Shown piece after piece: positions 50,501 through 61,879 of a DNA stretch of 64,000 bases. Source of the stretch: Myrica gale (lineage: Eukaryota; Streptophyta; Magnoliopsida; Fagales; Myricaceae). The stretch is from assembly GCA_963930655.1 (NCBI GenBank), contig OZ005608.1:26685271-26749270 (forward strand), in the 5' to 3' direction. The notes below the pieces were generated by a model that worked only from the letters and a program-made list of their open reading frames with translations, did no database searches and had not been told where the DNA came from. The translations under genes and the position numbers were made by a program. The stretch's first letter is position 1, and each line of letters starts with the position of its first letter.

Positions 50501-53500
50501 CTGTTGAGCATATTTTGTTGCACTGCCTGGTTGCTAGGGATTTGTGGTCCTTAGTGCTTTCTATAATGAACTACGATTGGGTTATGCCTCAGAAGATAGC
50601 TGATGTTTTATTGTGCTGAAATAGAGTTTTTAAAGACCCTCGGGCCTTAGCTATATCGAGAGTGATCCCTTCTTGTATTTGATGGAATTTATGGAGAGAG
50701 AGAAATGGGAGATGTTTTGAGGGTGTGGATGTGTCCTTGGAGGGTTTGAGAGGAAGTTTTTTGCAGACCTTATTCTTGTGGGTGAATGCTTTGTTGGGCT
50801 CTCCCTTTTCAGAGTTTTTTGATTTTATCAGTTTCCTTACCTGTATGGGCTATAGGTCTCAATATAGCCCTTCGTACTGTTTCTTCTTTTTTCTTTCTCT
50901 ATTAATAAAATTGCCTTACTTATAAAAAAAAAAATGAAGCGTCGTCTTCAAGAAAAATACATTCCTCATTCTTACATAGGAAATTTGTTAGAACAGTGGA
51001 ATGCCCTTCGGCAGGGTAACATGTCCATAACTGAATATGTGACCCAATTTGATGAATTTAGGAAGCGTTGTCACATTGTTGAGGATGAAGTTATGACTTT
51101 GAGTCGATTTCGACATGGTTTACATGATGGCCTTAAGAGAGAGTTTTTCCTTAGAGGAGTCTCCACCCTCGATCATGCCTACACTCTGGTTCAGGACTAT
51201 GAGTTGGTTACTAGGAATCTTTACGGAAAAAGTAGCGACACTCGTCCTTTTGCTCCCTAGCCTTCCCCCTCACAACCTAAATATGTGTTAGGACCTCCCC
51301 TTCCTAGTGCGCCCATTGTCCGGGGTATTAAGGGAAAGTCCATTGATGCTCCTCGTACTAACTCCAGTGTGCAATGTTTTAATTGTAAGGGTTTTTGCCA
51401 TATGTCAGCAAGTTGTCCCAGTAGGTCTTTGGTCCTTAAGGGACATCCTAGCGTGTGTGATGAGGACCACTTAGTCGAGCAAGTTTATGAGCCTCCGATT
51501 GACGAGTTTAGTGATTTAGGTGAAGGTGATGATGTTACTGTAGGCTATATTAGAACTATCCCCTCTAGGTTTAGTCCCCGCCCTGTTCCCCGACACCTCC
51601 CAATTGAGTGTTGTTCGTTGTGTCGTTATCCAGCCCAAAGATGCTGATGACTGGCGTTATCATGCTATCTTTCATACCTATATCAAAATCAATGATAAGG
51701 GTTGTAAGGTCATTATAAATAGTGGAAGTTGTATTAATGCAGTTTCTGCTATTACTGTTTCTTGTCTTGGGTTACAACTAGTCCTTCACCCTCACCCCAA
51801 TGGTGTCTCGTGGGTCGATAATTCCTCCATAGCAGTGAAGGAATGATGTCTTGTGCCCATTCATTTTCTAGAGTACAAAGATCAAATATGATGTGATGTT
51901 ATCCTTATGGATATAGGTCATGTTATACTTGGTCGCCCATGGTTGTTCGATTTGGATGTGACCATATGTGGTCGCTCCAACTTTTGTTCCTTTTTGTACA
52001 AGGGAAAGAAGATTGTCCTTAATCTTCTTCCCCTAAAACCTATTGCTCCTTAATCTTCTTCCCCTAAAACCTGTTGATGTCCATCACTCCAAGCCAATTA
52101 TAGACAAGAAGGGGTTAAATATTATCAGCTCAACGAAGTTTGAGCGAGATCTGGTAGGGGAGTCGGTTGTGTTTACGATAATTGTCATGGAAATTCCATT
52201 TGATTATCCGGCAGTAGTGCCTCCTGAGGAGGCCCACGAGGTCCTTCGAGAATTTCATGATGTTTTTCCCGCGGATCTCCCTGATCATTTGCCACCATTA
52301 CGAGACATTCAACATGTTTTAGATCTTGTTCCTCTGTCCCCCTATGCTAGTGTGTCTATGACTGCTAAATCATTTGTGCATCATCTTCATGACTTGCATC
52401 TTGAGATCAATAAATGTCTAGAAGCAAGTAATGCATCATATAAACTTCGAGCTGGTTTACATAAGACATGTTGCATATAATATTGGGGATCATGTCATGA
52501 TCTGAATTCGACCGGAACGGCATCCTCCTGGACCCGCTTCCAAATTGCAATCTCGTAGTGCTAGTCCTTTTAAAATTTTGAAGCAGGTTGGACCAAATGC
52601 ATATCATTGATATTCCATCTCACTTTGGTTTTCATCATACTTTCAATGTCAAGGACTTAGTAACCTACAAAGGCCCTCCCAACTTCCCAGATGATCCTTT
52701 TCTTGACACCACTACAGCTGACCGTGAGCCTATTCCTACCCCTGCACCATTACCTTCTCTCCCTGTACTCGTAGATAAAATTGATGTTATTCTAGATGAG
52801 CAGGTTGTGTTCACTACAGATGGAGCGGTTCAGCGTTTCCTTGTTCGCTGGGTAGACAAACCGGATTCCGAATGCACTTGGATTATTTGAGATATTCTTC
52901 AACAACTTGATCCCGACATATTAGAGCTCTACAAAAGTCATCAGGATCTTCTCTTGTCAGAGTCAAGTTTTTCTCACCCTGGGACAATTCGTGGGGACAC
53001 TATACATTCAAACCTCCATTGATAAGAGTCTATGAGCGTGCGAAGAAGAAGATTGCACAGCCACTTAGTTTGTGGTTGGGTACTTGAGAGATATGATTTC
53101 ATCTTGTCTTGTTTTACTCGACGGGGTCGAGTTTCTCCTACCTGGGGAGAGTTAATGGGGACATTTATTTAATTTAATTTTTTTAGTTTATTTAGTTGTG
53201 ATTTATATTTTAATAGATTAGGAGTTATTATGTTTTATTAAGTTTTGGCCCATGAGCTTTTAGGGTTTGTTCAGGGCCTTTTGTTCTTTTTTTTTATGAA
53301 TACTTTTTGTTCTCTATTTAAGGTTTGTGAGAACCCTAAATTCAATTAGACTGAGATTATAAAGATTATTGGCGGCTGCCTTTTGCACTTAAACGTGTTT
53401 TCCCCCTCTCCTTGCTAATTTCTTCTCTTCTTCCCTATTCTTTCATGATTTCTCTATCTCAGTCATAATTCTCTGTTATATTCCGCATCAACTAGACTGA

Positions 53501-56292
53501 AGAGTATCTTTAGTAAGATTTTAATGTGACAGGCTGCTTTTCAAAGCAAAGCCCCTAAAGGGATAAGGCATTTCTTACATTAAGGAAAAGCCAGTTAACT
53601 GACATGGATACTTACTATATCAATGAACAAGTCTTCGCTGGCAGAAGCAATATAATCTCCTGTGTAATTGAAGCTTATTGTCCGGACAGGCCATCTGAAA
53701 TAAGAATGAGAAGGTCAGTCATCCTTGAGGATGCAGATGCAAAGTTGAGTCAAAAACCTCAATCAAAGAATTCCACAATGGTCATAGTGGGTTAATAATT
53801 GCATGCATATCCCAGAGTGAAAACTCACTCAAGTTTTGTAAATGTCCGTACACAGAGCATCTCTGATATATCCCAAAGGCTGACCAAGGAATCAGCACTT
53901 CCAACAGCGAAATATCTGACAGAAGCAGAAGAATGATTGAGAGTTAGAATAAAACCCTATTGTCTTTGTTGTATTAAGTAATTTTCAAAAACATATATCC
54001 TTGTTATAGATATGTGAAAGCTTATCTCTTAAAAGTGATTTTTAAAAACATGTGATCCTTGTGAGCAAATAGAAAGCTTTTAACAAGTGTACCACATCTA
54101 CACATATATGGGTAACAAGCAGCTGTTTTAACAAGTGAAAATCCCAAAACAACTAAAAGAGCTTTGAGGCACACCTTCCTATGGGATCTATCGCAATACA
54201 ATAGCATCCAGCTGTATGAGCCACGAGGGTTTCAAGTGGTTGCAGAGAAGGGTATGCTAGCACTTCGACAGTTCCTGAGCAAAAAATTATATTAAATGTC
54301 TATTCCAGCAGACAGAGAGGGCGGATCCATAAATACTCTACATTTTATGTTGACAGCACAGGAAGGAAATAAATTGCAAACTCAGAAATTGATTTTACCA
54401 TTTCCCGTTGTCAAGAAAAACATCTCCCCTGTCATGTTCCATGCAATCTCATTTACCTGGAGAAAAGGAGCGGACTATTCAAGAAGCAATTGATGTATGG
54501 AGTTAACAATTGGAGATATGATTAATGACAACCCTTCAATTAGATTTCACGTAATATATGAAGTGCAGCCAACAGCTATCCAGAGAATGGAAGTTACGCA
54601 ATAATAGAAATCTATGGCTTCTCTGAGGTAAATCCATGCATACAGATCTGATTTTGATACTGGTAAACAATCATTTCTATTGAAGAGTTCTGCTTGTAGG
54701 AACAAAATAGAATGCACCAAACTAAAATTTTCAAAGGCAGGGCCAGGCCAAAAAGAAATAGGACCTAAACAGAGCTGGAGAGTGATGTTCAATCAAAATA
54801 TATCTTAGTGAGAGAACAATATAATATAACATGTACATTCCTCTCTTCATTAAAAGAATGCAACAGACCGAATTGGCAAACAGTAAGATTTATAAACATC
54901 AAAAACACTGACGAAAAAGAACAGAGATTTTACCATCAAGCTTGGAACAGCAGATTACCTCATAACTGAACTTGCGCTTATGAATTGGCTTAAATTTCCG
55001 GACATCCAGTATTGTTAGTTCATCATCCTACAATCAGTAAGAGGTTAGAGTAAGAAAGAACGGCTAGACTCTCTTTTTTCCAAAATGCAAAAGGCAGTGG
55101 TTAACCAGTTTATCCAAGACATGCTTATAACCCAACAGTTGCACAGCAACGAGAAGTAAAAACACTCAGAAAAAGTACGATGGAGTAAAATATTTGCTGT
55201 TAGAACAATCACAACTCTGGAGGTGTTTTAGCACATAGCATGGGTCAACTGTACAATATCACCCACCCTATTACCAACAGCTACATGTGTCCCATCGGGT
55301 TTGTATGTGATGTTGATGTTCTCGCCACTAAGTTCTGCCAGCTGAGAGCATTTCCCACCTGTAAAATTAGACCAATACATGGATATAAGCATGTTGCATC
55401 CAACAAAGTCAATATCAGAAAACTTCACTAAGTGAAATCAGAAGATAAAAAATAAAAAATTGCTCTATCATTTTATACTAACCTAGATATCATGTGTAGG
55501 AAAAACGGTTTAGCTTTAGGGACAATCGATACTTGAGAAAGAGGCCCTAAGTGTCTACTCTGCCTCACATTTAAACGGCAAAATTCCAAGTGATGAATCC
55601 ACACATTAAAGGAGCTTGGACTCGTACGTGAAAATGGCTTCAGAATAACAGTCAAGTGACTAACTTTTTAATTTCCTATCTGCTTAAATTTTTGGGACAA
55701 GCAGCAATTTATTGTCATGCATGATATTCAGCTGAAAATGTAAAATTTCATAGCAAATCCTCTTACTTCGAGCATCCCACAGACGGACAGTCTTGTCACC
55801 TGAGGCAGTTGCAATCAGATCAGCGTGCTTGGGGTCCCAACACAGCTGATCCACACTATCAGTGTGACCCTTCAATTCAGCATCTTTAACCTTTCCCTGT
55901 AACAATCACCTATATGGATTACTGTAAAAGTAACACATTCTCAGCATCATTGCTGATAACTTCAATTAACAAAAAAAAAACAACAATGAGAACCTTAGCT
56001 TACATGTCCGTGTGGCTCAATGTGCCATAAACGAGCGGTTTGATCCACAGAACCCGAAGCGAGCTTCGTGCCTGCGCAATTCCAAGCCACTGAATGCACC
56101 TTTCATTTGACCCCAACAACCACTCATTTGTTAGCAAAAAATGAAAAAGTAATCACCAATTACTCTAGGGTTCCCCATGGAAAGCGATACAGAGAGAGAG
56201 AGAGAGGAAGGGAGAGAAACGGAAAGAACCTTCTTCTTGTGGCCTTGGTACTCGCGGTTATGGAGATTCTTGAAAGAAAACGTTGTCTCCAT
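47513..56292 (-). CDS. THO3: THO complex subunit 3 (THO3/TEX1), WD40 protein, 11 exons
   Basis: WD40 subunit of the nuclear THO/TREX complex, which couples transcription to mRNA export and is needed for trans-acting siRNA production in Arabidopsis. Exons: 56230-56292, 56004-56099, 55767-55896, 55267-55358, 54959-55027, 54399-54456, 54175-54274, 53829-53915, 53616-53694, 47658-47790 and 47513-47547. They sum to 314 codons with the stop, close to the roughly 315 aa of the Arabidopsis protein. The start is METTFSFKNLHNREYQGHKKK. WD repeats include KGHTDSVDQLCWDPKH and GDKTVRLWDARS (exon 3), ITYKPDGTHVAVGNR (exon 4), VGSADSLVSLWDIS (exon 8) and ASASEDLFIDI (exon 9). The C-terminus GVFRIFGFESA-stop comes from the 35-bp last exon. 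Intron 9 is 5.8 kb because a Ty3/gypsy element sits in it. All splice borders are GT-AG and phases agree, so the gene looks functional. Confidence 0.95.
49660..50934 (+). mobile_element. 5'-truncated LINE inside the Ty3/gypsy element
   Basis: It is flanked by TGAAGCGT at 49652-49659 and 50935-50942 and ends in TTAATAAAATTGCCTTACTTA plus poly(A), so it is a target-primed insertion. It carries the C-terminal part of LINE ORF2: a post-RT thumb region (ATRLEKIQRDFLWGSDDNMQ, GRLGLRRLALFNRVLLGKWL) and the zinc-finger-like zf-RVT region (RASFFVWEVTYGSILTTDKL, then CNLCKSDGESVEHILLHC, about 50380-50525). Stops near 50090, 50232 and 50617 break it. No RNase H domain follows. Its 3' end resembles those of the elements at 23470 and 62860, which suggests the same mobilising machinery. 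Confidence 0.9.
53288..53304 (-). mobile_element. 17-bp poly(T) stub inside the gypsy 3' LTR
   Basis: Compared with the 5' LTR, the 3' LTR has an extra T-run followed by ATGAATACT. It is flanked by TTTTGTTCT at 53279-53287 and 53305-53313. Read on the minus strand it is AGTATTCAT plus poly(A), similar in form to the other LINE-tail stubs in this window. Confidence 0.5.
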
Positions 56293-56995
56293 GTTCTCTA
56301 ATTTCACAGTGGAAGGCTCGAAGCAAGTTCCTGCGGTGTATGCTTGCAACTCTTTTCCTGAACCAATATTTAGCAATTGGGTTAGATGGGCTGGGTCAGG
56401 CGGACCCAAATCATGTCAAAATCTCATCGTAATTAATTTTTGAAAAATTGGTAATTTAATTATTAAATTTGATTATTTAATTATTATATTTTATTATTAT
56501 ACGATCCTTATAATATATAGGTGCGACGATATGATATTTTTATTTAATTTTTAACGGAACAGAATGCTCTACTAAAACTTCATGACTTCAAATTTTCTTA
56601 ATTTTTTTGTTAACTTAAGTATATATAGTCGCGGAATATACATGCTTTTAAGTCAACCAGATCTGGATTTGAATTGGACCGCTACTTGATTACAGGTTTG
56701 GTAAGCCAAAAAGTCCGTCCAATGACCAATCTTTGAAGTTCGAATTAATAAATATTATATAAATATATACTATAATTATAAATAAATTTTAAATTAACAT
56801 GTCAACCAACAACCGATTTTTTTTTATTTTTTTTGCCGTAGCTAAGACATTGCATTTCGCAATAGTATATATCCATTAGCAATTTCTGCATATAATTGTC
56901 TGTGTTTTAATATGTAGAAAACAGGGGAGGGGTGTAAGATTAGCAATCACTGCTTTTTGATGGGCACCTGCCTCCCTGATACTAAGGGGGCGTTT
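56293..56995. other. THO3 upstream region and AT-rich spacer
   Basis: This holds the THO3 promoter and leader (minus strand). A run of AG dinucleotides lies near 56193-56206 in THO3 intron 1. Beyond about 56430 the sequence is very AT-rich without recognisable elements. Confidence 0.45.
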
Positions 56996-57163
56996 GTTTC
57001 CCCAATAAATCGGGGTTCGAAATTTCCAACAAAACAAACACACTCCAAAATTTTTAATTTTTACACACACACTACTTTTCACAAACTCCAATAAATCTCA
57101 ATAAAGTAAAGATTCCCAAAATTTCGGAAATATTCCCCGAAATTTCTACAAACAAACACCCCC
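56996..57163. mobile_element. PIF/Harbinger-like (Tourist type) MITE, 168 bp
   Basis: The left end is GGGGGCGTTTGTTT and the right end read inward is GGGGGTGTTTGTTT. Both borders carry TAA (56993-56995 and 57164-57166), the target-site duplication typical of PIF/Harbinger elements. There is no coding capacity. It lies between the divergent THO3 and KH-protein genes, about 450 bp from the KH TATA box. Confidence 0.88.
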
Positions 57164-57441
57164 TAAATGAGGTAATTAGAATATAAAGTTGGGTACTTAG
57201 CACAAATATGGATTATTGGATTTGGATAATCACGACGCCATAAGCCAAGTTGGGAAGTAAAAGCATGTTAATATTTTATTGTGGATTTTAGGTTGTGCAC
57301 TTTTTAATGCAGCAGAAGTTGTTATTCAGTTTTCCTTTATATCTTTTCTTATTTCGGTCAAAGCAAAAGCCAACACCTCCCTCCCTCCTATATATAAAAA
57401 AATAAAAAATAAAAAGACAGCTGTAATTAATTTATGAGTTT

Positions 57442-57454
57442 TTTTTTCTTATAG
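57442..57454 (-). mobile_element. 13-bp LINE-tail stub with 19-bp target-site duplication
   Basis: T-run plus CTTATAG is flanked by GTAATTAATTTATGAGTTT (57423-57441) and GTAATTAATTAATGAGTTT (57455-57473), which differ at one base. On the minus strand the insert is CTATAAG plus poly(A), resembling the LINE 3' ends here. Confidence 0.5.
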
Positions 57455-57564
57455 GTAATTAATTAATGAGTTTAGTTTTTATGGAAGAAGGAATTTTTTA
57501 TTCACGTGGACGCCGAGTGGTGGTAGGAAGTGGAACAACGGCGAGTAAATAATTAATCATCGCT

Positions 57565-57578
57565 TTAGAAAAAAAATT
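57565..57578 (+). mobile_element. 14-bp poly(A) stub with 14-bp target-site duplication
   Basis: TTAG plus an A-run is flanked by AATTAATCATCGCT at 57551-57564 and 57579-57592. It lies about 45 bp upstream of the TATA box of the KH-protein gene. Confidence 0.5.
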
Positions 57579-57621
57579 AATTAATCATCGCTGCATCTTT
57601 TTTTTAATTTTTTTTTTGGAG

Positions 57622-57629
57622 CTATATAA
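57622..57629 (+). promoter_or_regulatory. TATA box of the KH-domain protein gene
   Basis: CTATATAAGC lies about 185 bp upstream of the start codon at 57810, in a locally GC-richer region that includes the leader. Position and sequence fit a plant core promoter. Confidence 0.7.
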
Positions 57630-57809
57630 GCTGCGCACCGACGAATAGGGGAGAGATGAGAGCGTCGTCTGGTCGGGACCGTCCCACCAGAGGCAGAGCC
57701 ACAAAGACCAGAGAGGCAATCAACCGCACCTCTTCCACAACCACAATAACAGAGACGTCGCATCTACAGGGATCTGACCGAATCGACTGAATCCTCAGAG
57801 GTACTAGAA

Positions 57810-60800
57810 ATGGCAACATCCGGTGGCGGAAGGTACATGGCCTACTCCCCCTCGCCCTCACCCTCCGCCCCTCACTCTCCGCATCTCTCCGGCCTCCGCT
57901 CCGCATCCTCCGCCGCTGCCGCAGCAGCTGCGGCTATAGTCGACCAAGAAAAGTACCACTTCACCACTAACAAGATCTCCTTAGCTTTTTCCTTCTTAAC
58001 TATATAACTTGGCGTTCGATCGTTTTTAATGTTACTCTACATGAAATTGCGTGATGTTTGACTCAGATATCTGTCGGAGTTACTGGCGGAGCGTCTCAAG
58101 CTTACTCCTTTTGTGCGGGTGCTCCCTCATAGCTATCGCTTGTTAAACCAAGGTCGGTCGGTATTAGCTTATTTTTCGTATTTATTGCCATGCGAGTCCA
58201 GTTCTTTACCAATTTTATGCAAAATGATTCAGTAAAAGCAATCATCTCAAGAACATACAAACCGGTGTATACGATGCGCAAAAGTTTATGAGATCAGTTT
58301 TTCGCATTCTCGAATCGATGCAGATCGATGGATTGACCGACAGTTACAAAAATCTAACAGTCAATATCACTAATTGCTACATACTGGAGACCCATAATCA
58401 AATAGAATATGTCGGATTTTCTTACGTTTTCCTTTCTTCTATTCGTTATCCTGTTTTTCTCAGTCGCGAGGAATATGATAAACTGTAGAATAGTTGAATC
58501 ACAAACTGTTGGTTGGTGATTATATTTCAGTGTGGTGCTGGCATAGTGCACTTAGAGGGTTCTCATATGTTTCTATCCGCTAGGTCTTATCACTATTTAA
58601 TTGTAGCCTGCCTCATTGGTTTAAAACTTTAACTTTAGAGGTTGACACCACCTCTCATCTGGTAAAAGGGTTAATAGTTTTTTAATATTGCAAGTGGAGT
58701 TAAATGTTTAGCAATATCTTAACTCCTTGCCTGAATTCATAGGGTTCCGTTTAGTTGTCTGGTGACTTGAAGTAGTTATGCAGGGGTGGATGTAAGTTTT
58801 TCTTTTCCAATCCTTGCACGTCCAATAAAACTATAAAATAATCTCTCCCCCCATCAAATCATCTCTTTCCATTACAATAGACATAAAAATCCACTCAAAT
58901 CATTTCTCTCTCCATTTTTCACCAACTCCTATAAACCAAAATTTTGGGCCGAAATTTTGGTTACGCAAACACCACTAATTTTTCCCAATAGTTTTGTTTT
59001 ATTCCTGCATGTATCAGTTACTTGGTTAAGGTTGTGAAATCCATCCAGAAGCTTACGAAAAAAACTATACAGGCTGTGATACAAGATTCTGGAGATTACT
59101 TTGTAGATTGCGTGGTAAAGTGTAGGCCTAGGGGTTTTCTGTTCAGTAGGTCATGGCCTAGGTTGTGAGTGGTGGTGTAGTCCTAGGGACACTGTAGTCG
59201 AAGAATGTGTTTTTGGCGTTCAAGAGCATGAGACTCCATTGTGACAGCTAGATTAGATTTGGCACAAGGTTTTACCATTCTAGGCTTTGGGAAGGATTGG
59301 TTTGCCCTTTCAAGGTACTGATTCTTCTTGGGTTTTCTTATTACTCTGGAATTCTATGTCCGAATAGCCACTTCCGCAGATTATGCAATCTAATATCTTA
59401 AATAGCCTTTGCAGATTTGACAATGCTAATTTATACCACCACTGAGTTCTAGCACGAATGGCACCTGATAAGGTGTAAGGGTAAGATCATGGGTTCAAGA
59501 CCAATAGAGAATTTGTGTAACTTCTTCCCAAAGAGAAAAACTGTTCATTTGTTATCTTAACTTCAGTATAATTAGATGAATTAGACTTCAGGTTCTTGTT
59601 TTCTCTCTCTTTTCTTTTAATTTTATCTTTCTCCTATAGTGCATTCTTTACTAGATGAAATTTATTTCATCCGGAAGGTGTTAATTTTAACTGACTCAGC
59701 AGAAAAAAACAGTCTTGTCTCTCCATTTTGTGGTGAATGCTAACTCTTTAACAAATGCTGACTGGTACATCTTATTCTTGGAAATTGACATTTTTGGAGC
59801 AGAAATTTTGCGTGTAACCACACTGTTGGGGAATGCATCAGTTTTAGGTCAAAGTGGGCTTGAACACGCTAGCCCCCTGGCTTCTGGAGGAATATTTTCC
59901 AATGGAGGTGCCGATATGAACGGATGGGCATCACGATTACAATCAGAAGTACGGATACTAACCATTAACATAACCTTTTTCCATCTAATTTTACTGTATT
60001 TTCAGAAATATTCCTGAGACGATCTTTTCATTCCGTACTAACTCATGACATTTATTTGAGTGTTTGTAGATTATCCTACATTTTGACAGGTAGCTGAAGC
60101 TAACATCCTCAAGCAATGTAAATAGATTTTAGCTTAGCATCCTGTTCCAGAAACTTAATAAGATAGCTCTCCTTTTCTTCGTTCTGCTTTGTCGAGGCAC
60201 TCCTATACATGATATACTTCTTAACTTATGATGTAAAACTGCTATTCCTGCTAGTATGGAAGCCCTACATGCGGAAAATTTACCAAGGCATTCTACAGTA
60301 ATAGCGAGGCATGCTCCACTTTATAAGAGTTTGAGACTGTGGGAGTCTGAAATTTTTCCTGTAGAGTGCTGACTGCTGACACCATTCGGTTAAGGAAATA
60401 TTGTTATTAAGTTTGCCTTATGTGTATACTATCTTTTGCTTTTAATTGACTGCTTTGGGTTTTCAAGAGATTATTGATCTGCTGTCACTGAAACAACTGA
60501 TCAGATGACTTCATCTGAGGCAAGAAACTGATTGACCGATTTCATGGTCTCCTTTCATTATATTTGGATTTCAGCATGTGTTTTTGTTGTCCTATTGCTC
60601 TTTTCCTGTCATCCCTCTCTCTCTCTCTCTCACTCTCTCATAGCATGCGTATTACTCCTGTGTTGTATTTTTCACCATTCTCTTAGAGCTGCTCCTAGAC
60701 AATTGACGCAAAATGTTTTTGAGAATCTTTGGAGCTCCTCTGAGGGACCACAATTTTTTAGTCTCCTATCCATGGGATATGAAGCAGGTCAGTGTGTTTA

Positions 60801-61165
60801 TCTATTATTGTAAGGCTTAACAATCTGGAATTATAATATTATGTGCAGATGCCGGGATTATTACCGCCATCATCAGCACATAACTGGCTGAATTCTCATG
60901 GTAGCTCATCTGGTCTTATCGTTAAGAGGACCATCAGAGTGGATATCCCTGTTGGCAAATATCCTAATGTATGAATCGACTTCTTGCTCCTGCGTGATTG
61001 GTTAGGGTTTTCTTTTCTACCATCCTTGATGTTGATTTGTTGTAACAGTATAACTTTGTTGGGCGCCTCCTTGGGCCTAGGGGGAACTCTCTTAAGCGAG
61101 TGGAAGCAAATACTGAGTGCCGTGTTCTCATCAGAGGCCGTGGTAGCATTAAGGATCCATCTAGG
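57810..61165 (+). CDS. STAR/quaking-type KH-domain RNA-binding protein (SPIN1-like), exons 1-5, continues beyond window
   Basis: RNA-binding protein of the plant STAR family, whose rice member SPIN1 acts in flowering control. Exons: 57810-57952, 58067-58152, 59803-59948, 60849-60968 and 61049-61165, giving 204 complete codons with GT-AG introns. Residues 1-46 are Ser/Pro/Ala-rich and include a run of eight or nine alanines. A STAR dimerisation-like segment follows ([18 protein letters not shown]), then a linker, then the start of the KH domain ([20 protein letters not shown]) with the GPRG loop in exon 5. The rest of the KH domain and the C-terminus are to the right of the window or beyond the LINE insertion. 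The gene diverges from THO3. Intron 2 contains a MITE and a possible SINE; intron 5 contains LINE sequence. Confidence 0.92.
58783..58974. mobile_element. MITE, family A, inverted copy in KH-gene intron 2
   Basis: The complement shows the family A core (GGAGAGAGAAATGATTTGAG, GATTTGATGGGGGGAGAGAT) and the GTGGTGTTTGCGT terminus read inward from the right border. The left border (GGGGTGGATGTAAG) is diverged. It is about 190 bp long, as are the copies at 11622 and 13673. Confidence 0.55.
59455..59530 (+). repeat. Possible tRNA-derived SINE head in KH-gene intron 2
   Basis: TGGCACCTGATAAGGTG followed about 15 bp later by GGGTTCAAGACC gives a weak Pol III box A/box B arrangement, as in plant SINEs. 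No tail or target-site duplication was established, so this is tentative. Confidence 0.3.
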
Positions 61166-61879
61166 GTAAGGAAAATATTTTCTTCTGTTGATAATCGTGG
61201 ATGCTGAAACTTTAATTTTTCAGCGATGAATGAGGAAGTGTTCTATAAAGTGGTTCATATTATAAATATATCTAGTGAAGTGCGGATTGATGAAGAGAAT
61301 GGATTGGCATGACATTTGGAATAGCTTCTATCATACAGTTGAATTTTTACAAGTCCTAGTCCATATTTCTTGATTTCATGCTTCAAACCTGGTGATTGTG
61401 CATGAATGTTTGTTTTGGCCAATATGTATATTTCTACGTAATTATATAGCCATGTCTAACTCAAGTCCCCTATAAGAATAGGATGGATGGTAAGATCGCG
61501 TGTCCAATAATCAAGGACTGTCACTTTATAACTTGCCAATTGAATACATACCTACAACATACATGCTACGCTCACATGTGAAGGTGCAAATTTGTTGAAT
61601 ACGATCAATTGCAAGTTTCAAGATGATTAAGCAGCACACATTGTGAATGTAAGTCATTGTAATAGATTCTATTTTGGAACCCTTTTTTCCCATTTCGAAG
61701 CATATTTAATGACCACTTTAGTAGGTATGACAAGCACGTCTCATAACTTCTATGTTGTTGGAGAGAACTATTACATATTTACTTAAAACATTCCTTCTTT
61801 TTGGAGAGGCGTTAATTCAAAGGTTAACTTTTTTTCTTTTTGGGGCTACATGGACTGATCTGGGATGCTTTCATGACTT

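Larger units (their letters stand above)
47896..53490 (+). mobile_element. Ty3/gypsy LTR retrotransposon in THO3 intron 9 (fossil)
   Basis: LTRs lie at 47896-48204 and 53153-53490, flanked by the 5-bp duplication ACTAG (47891-47895 and 53491-53495). The primer-binding site TGGTATCAAAGC follows the 5' LTR, and a GGGGAGAG tract precedes the 3' LTR. Parts seen on the plus strand: gag (about 49180-49650 and 50935-51260), a CCHC zinc knuckle (CFNCKGFCHMSASC, about 51380-51420), an aspartic-protease-like block (about 51700-52020) and a C-terminal chromodomain-like end (about 52590-52890). The element is broken, with several breaks, and is about 1.3 kb longer than it would be because a LINE (49660-50934) sits in it. 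The LTRs differ by roughly 5% by eye, so it is older than the copia element at 32798. Confidence 0.92.
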
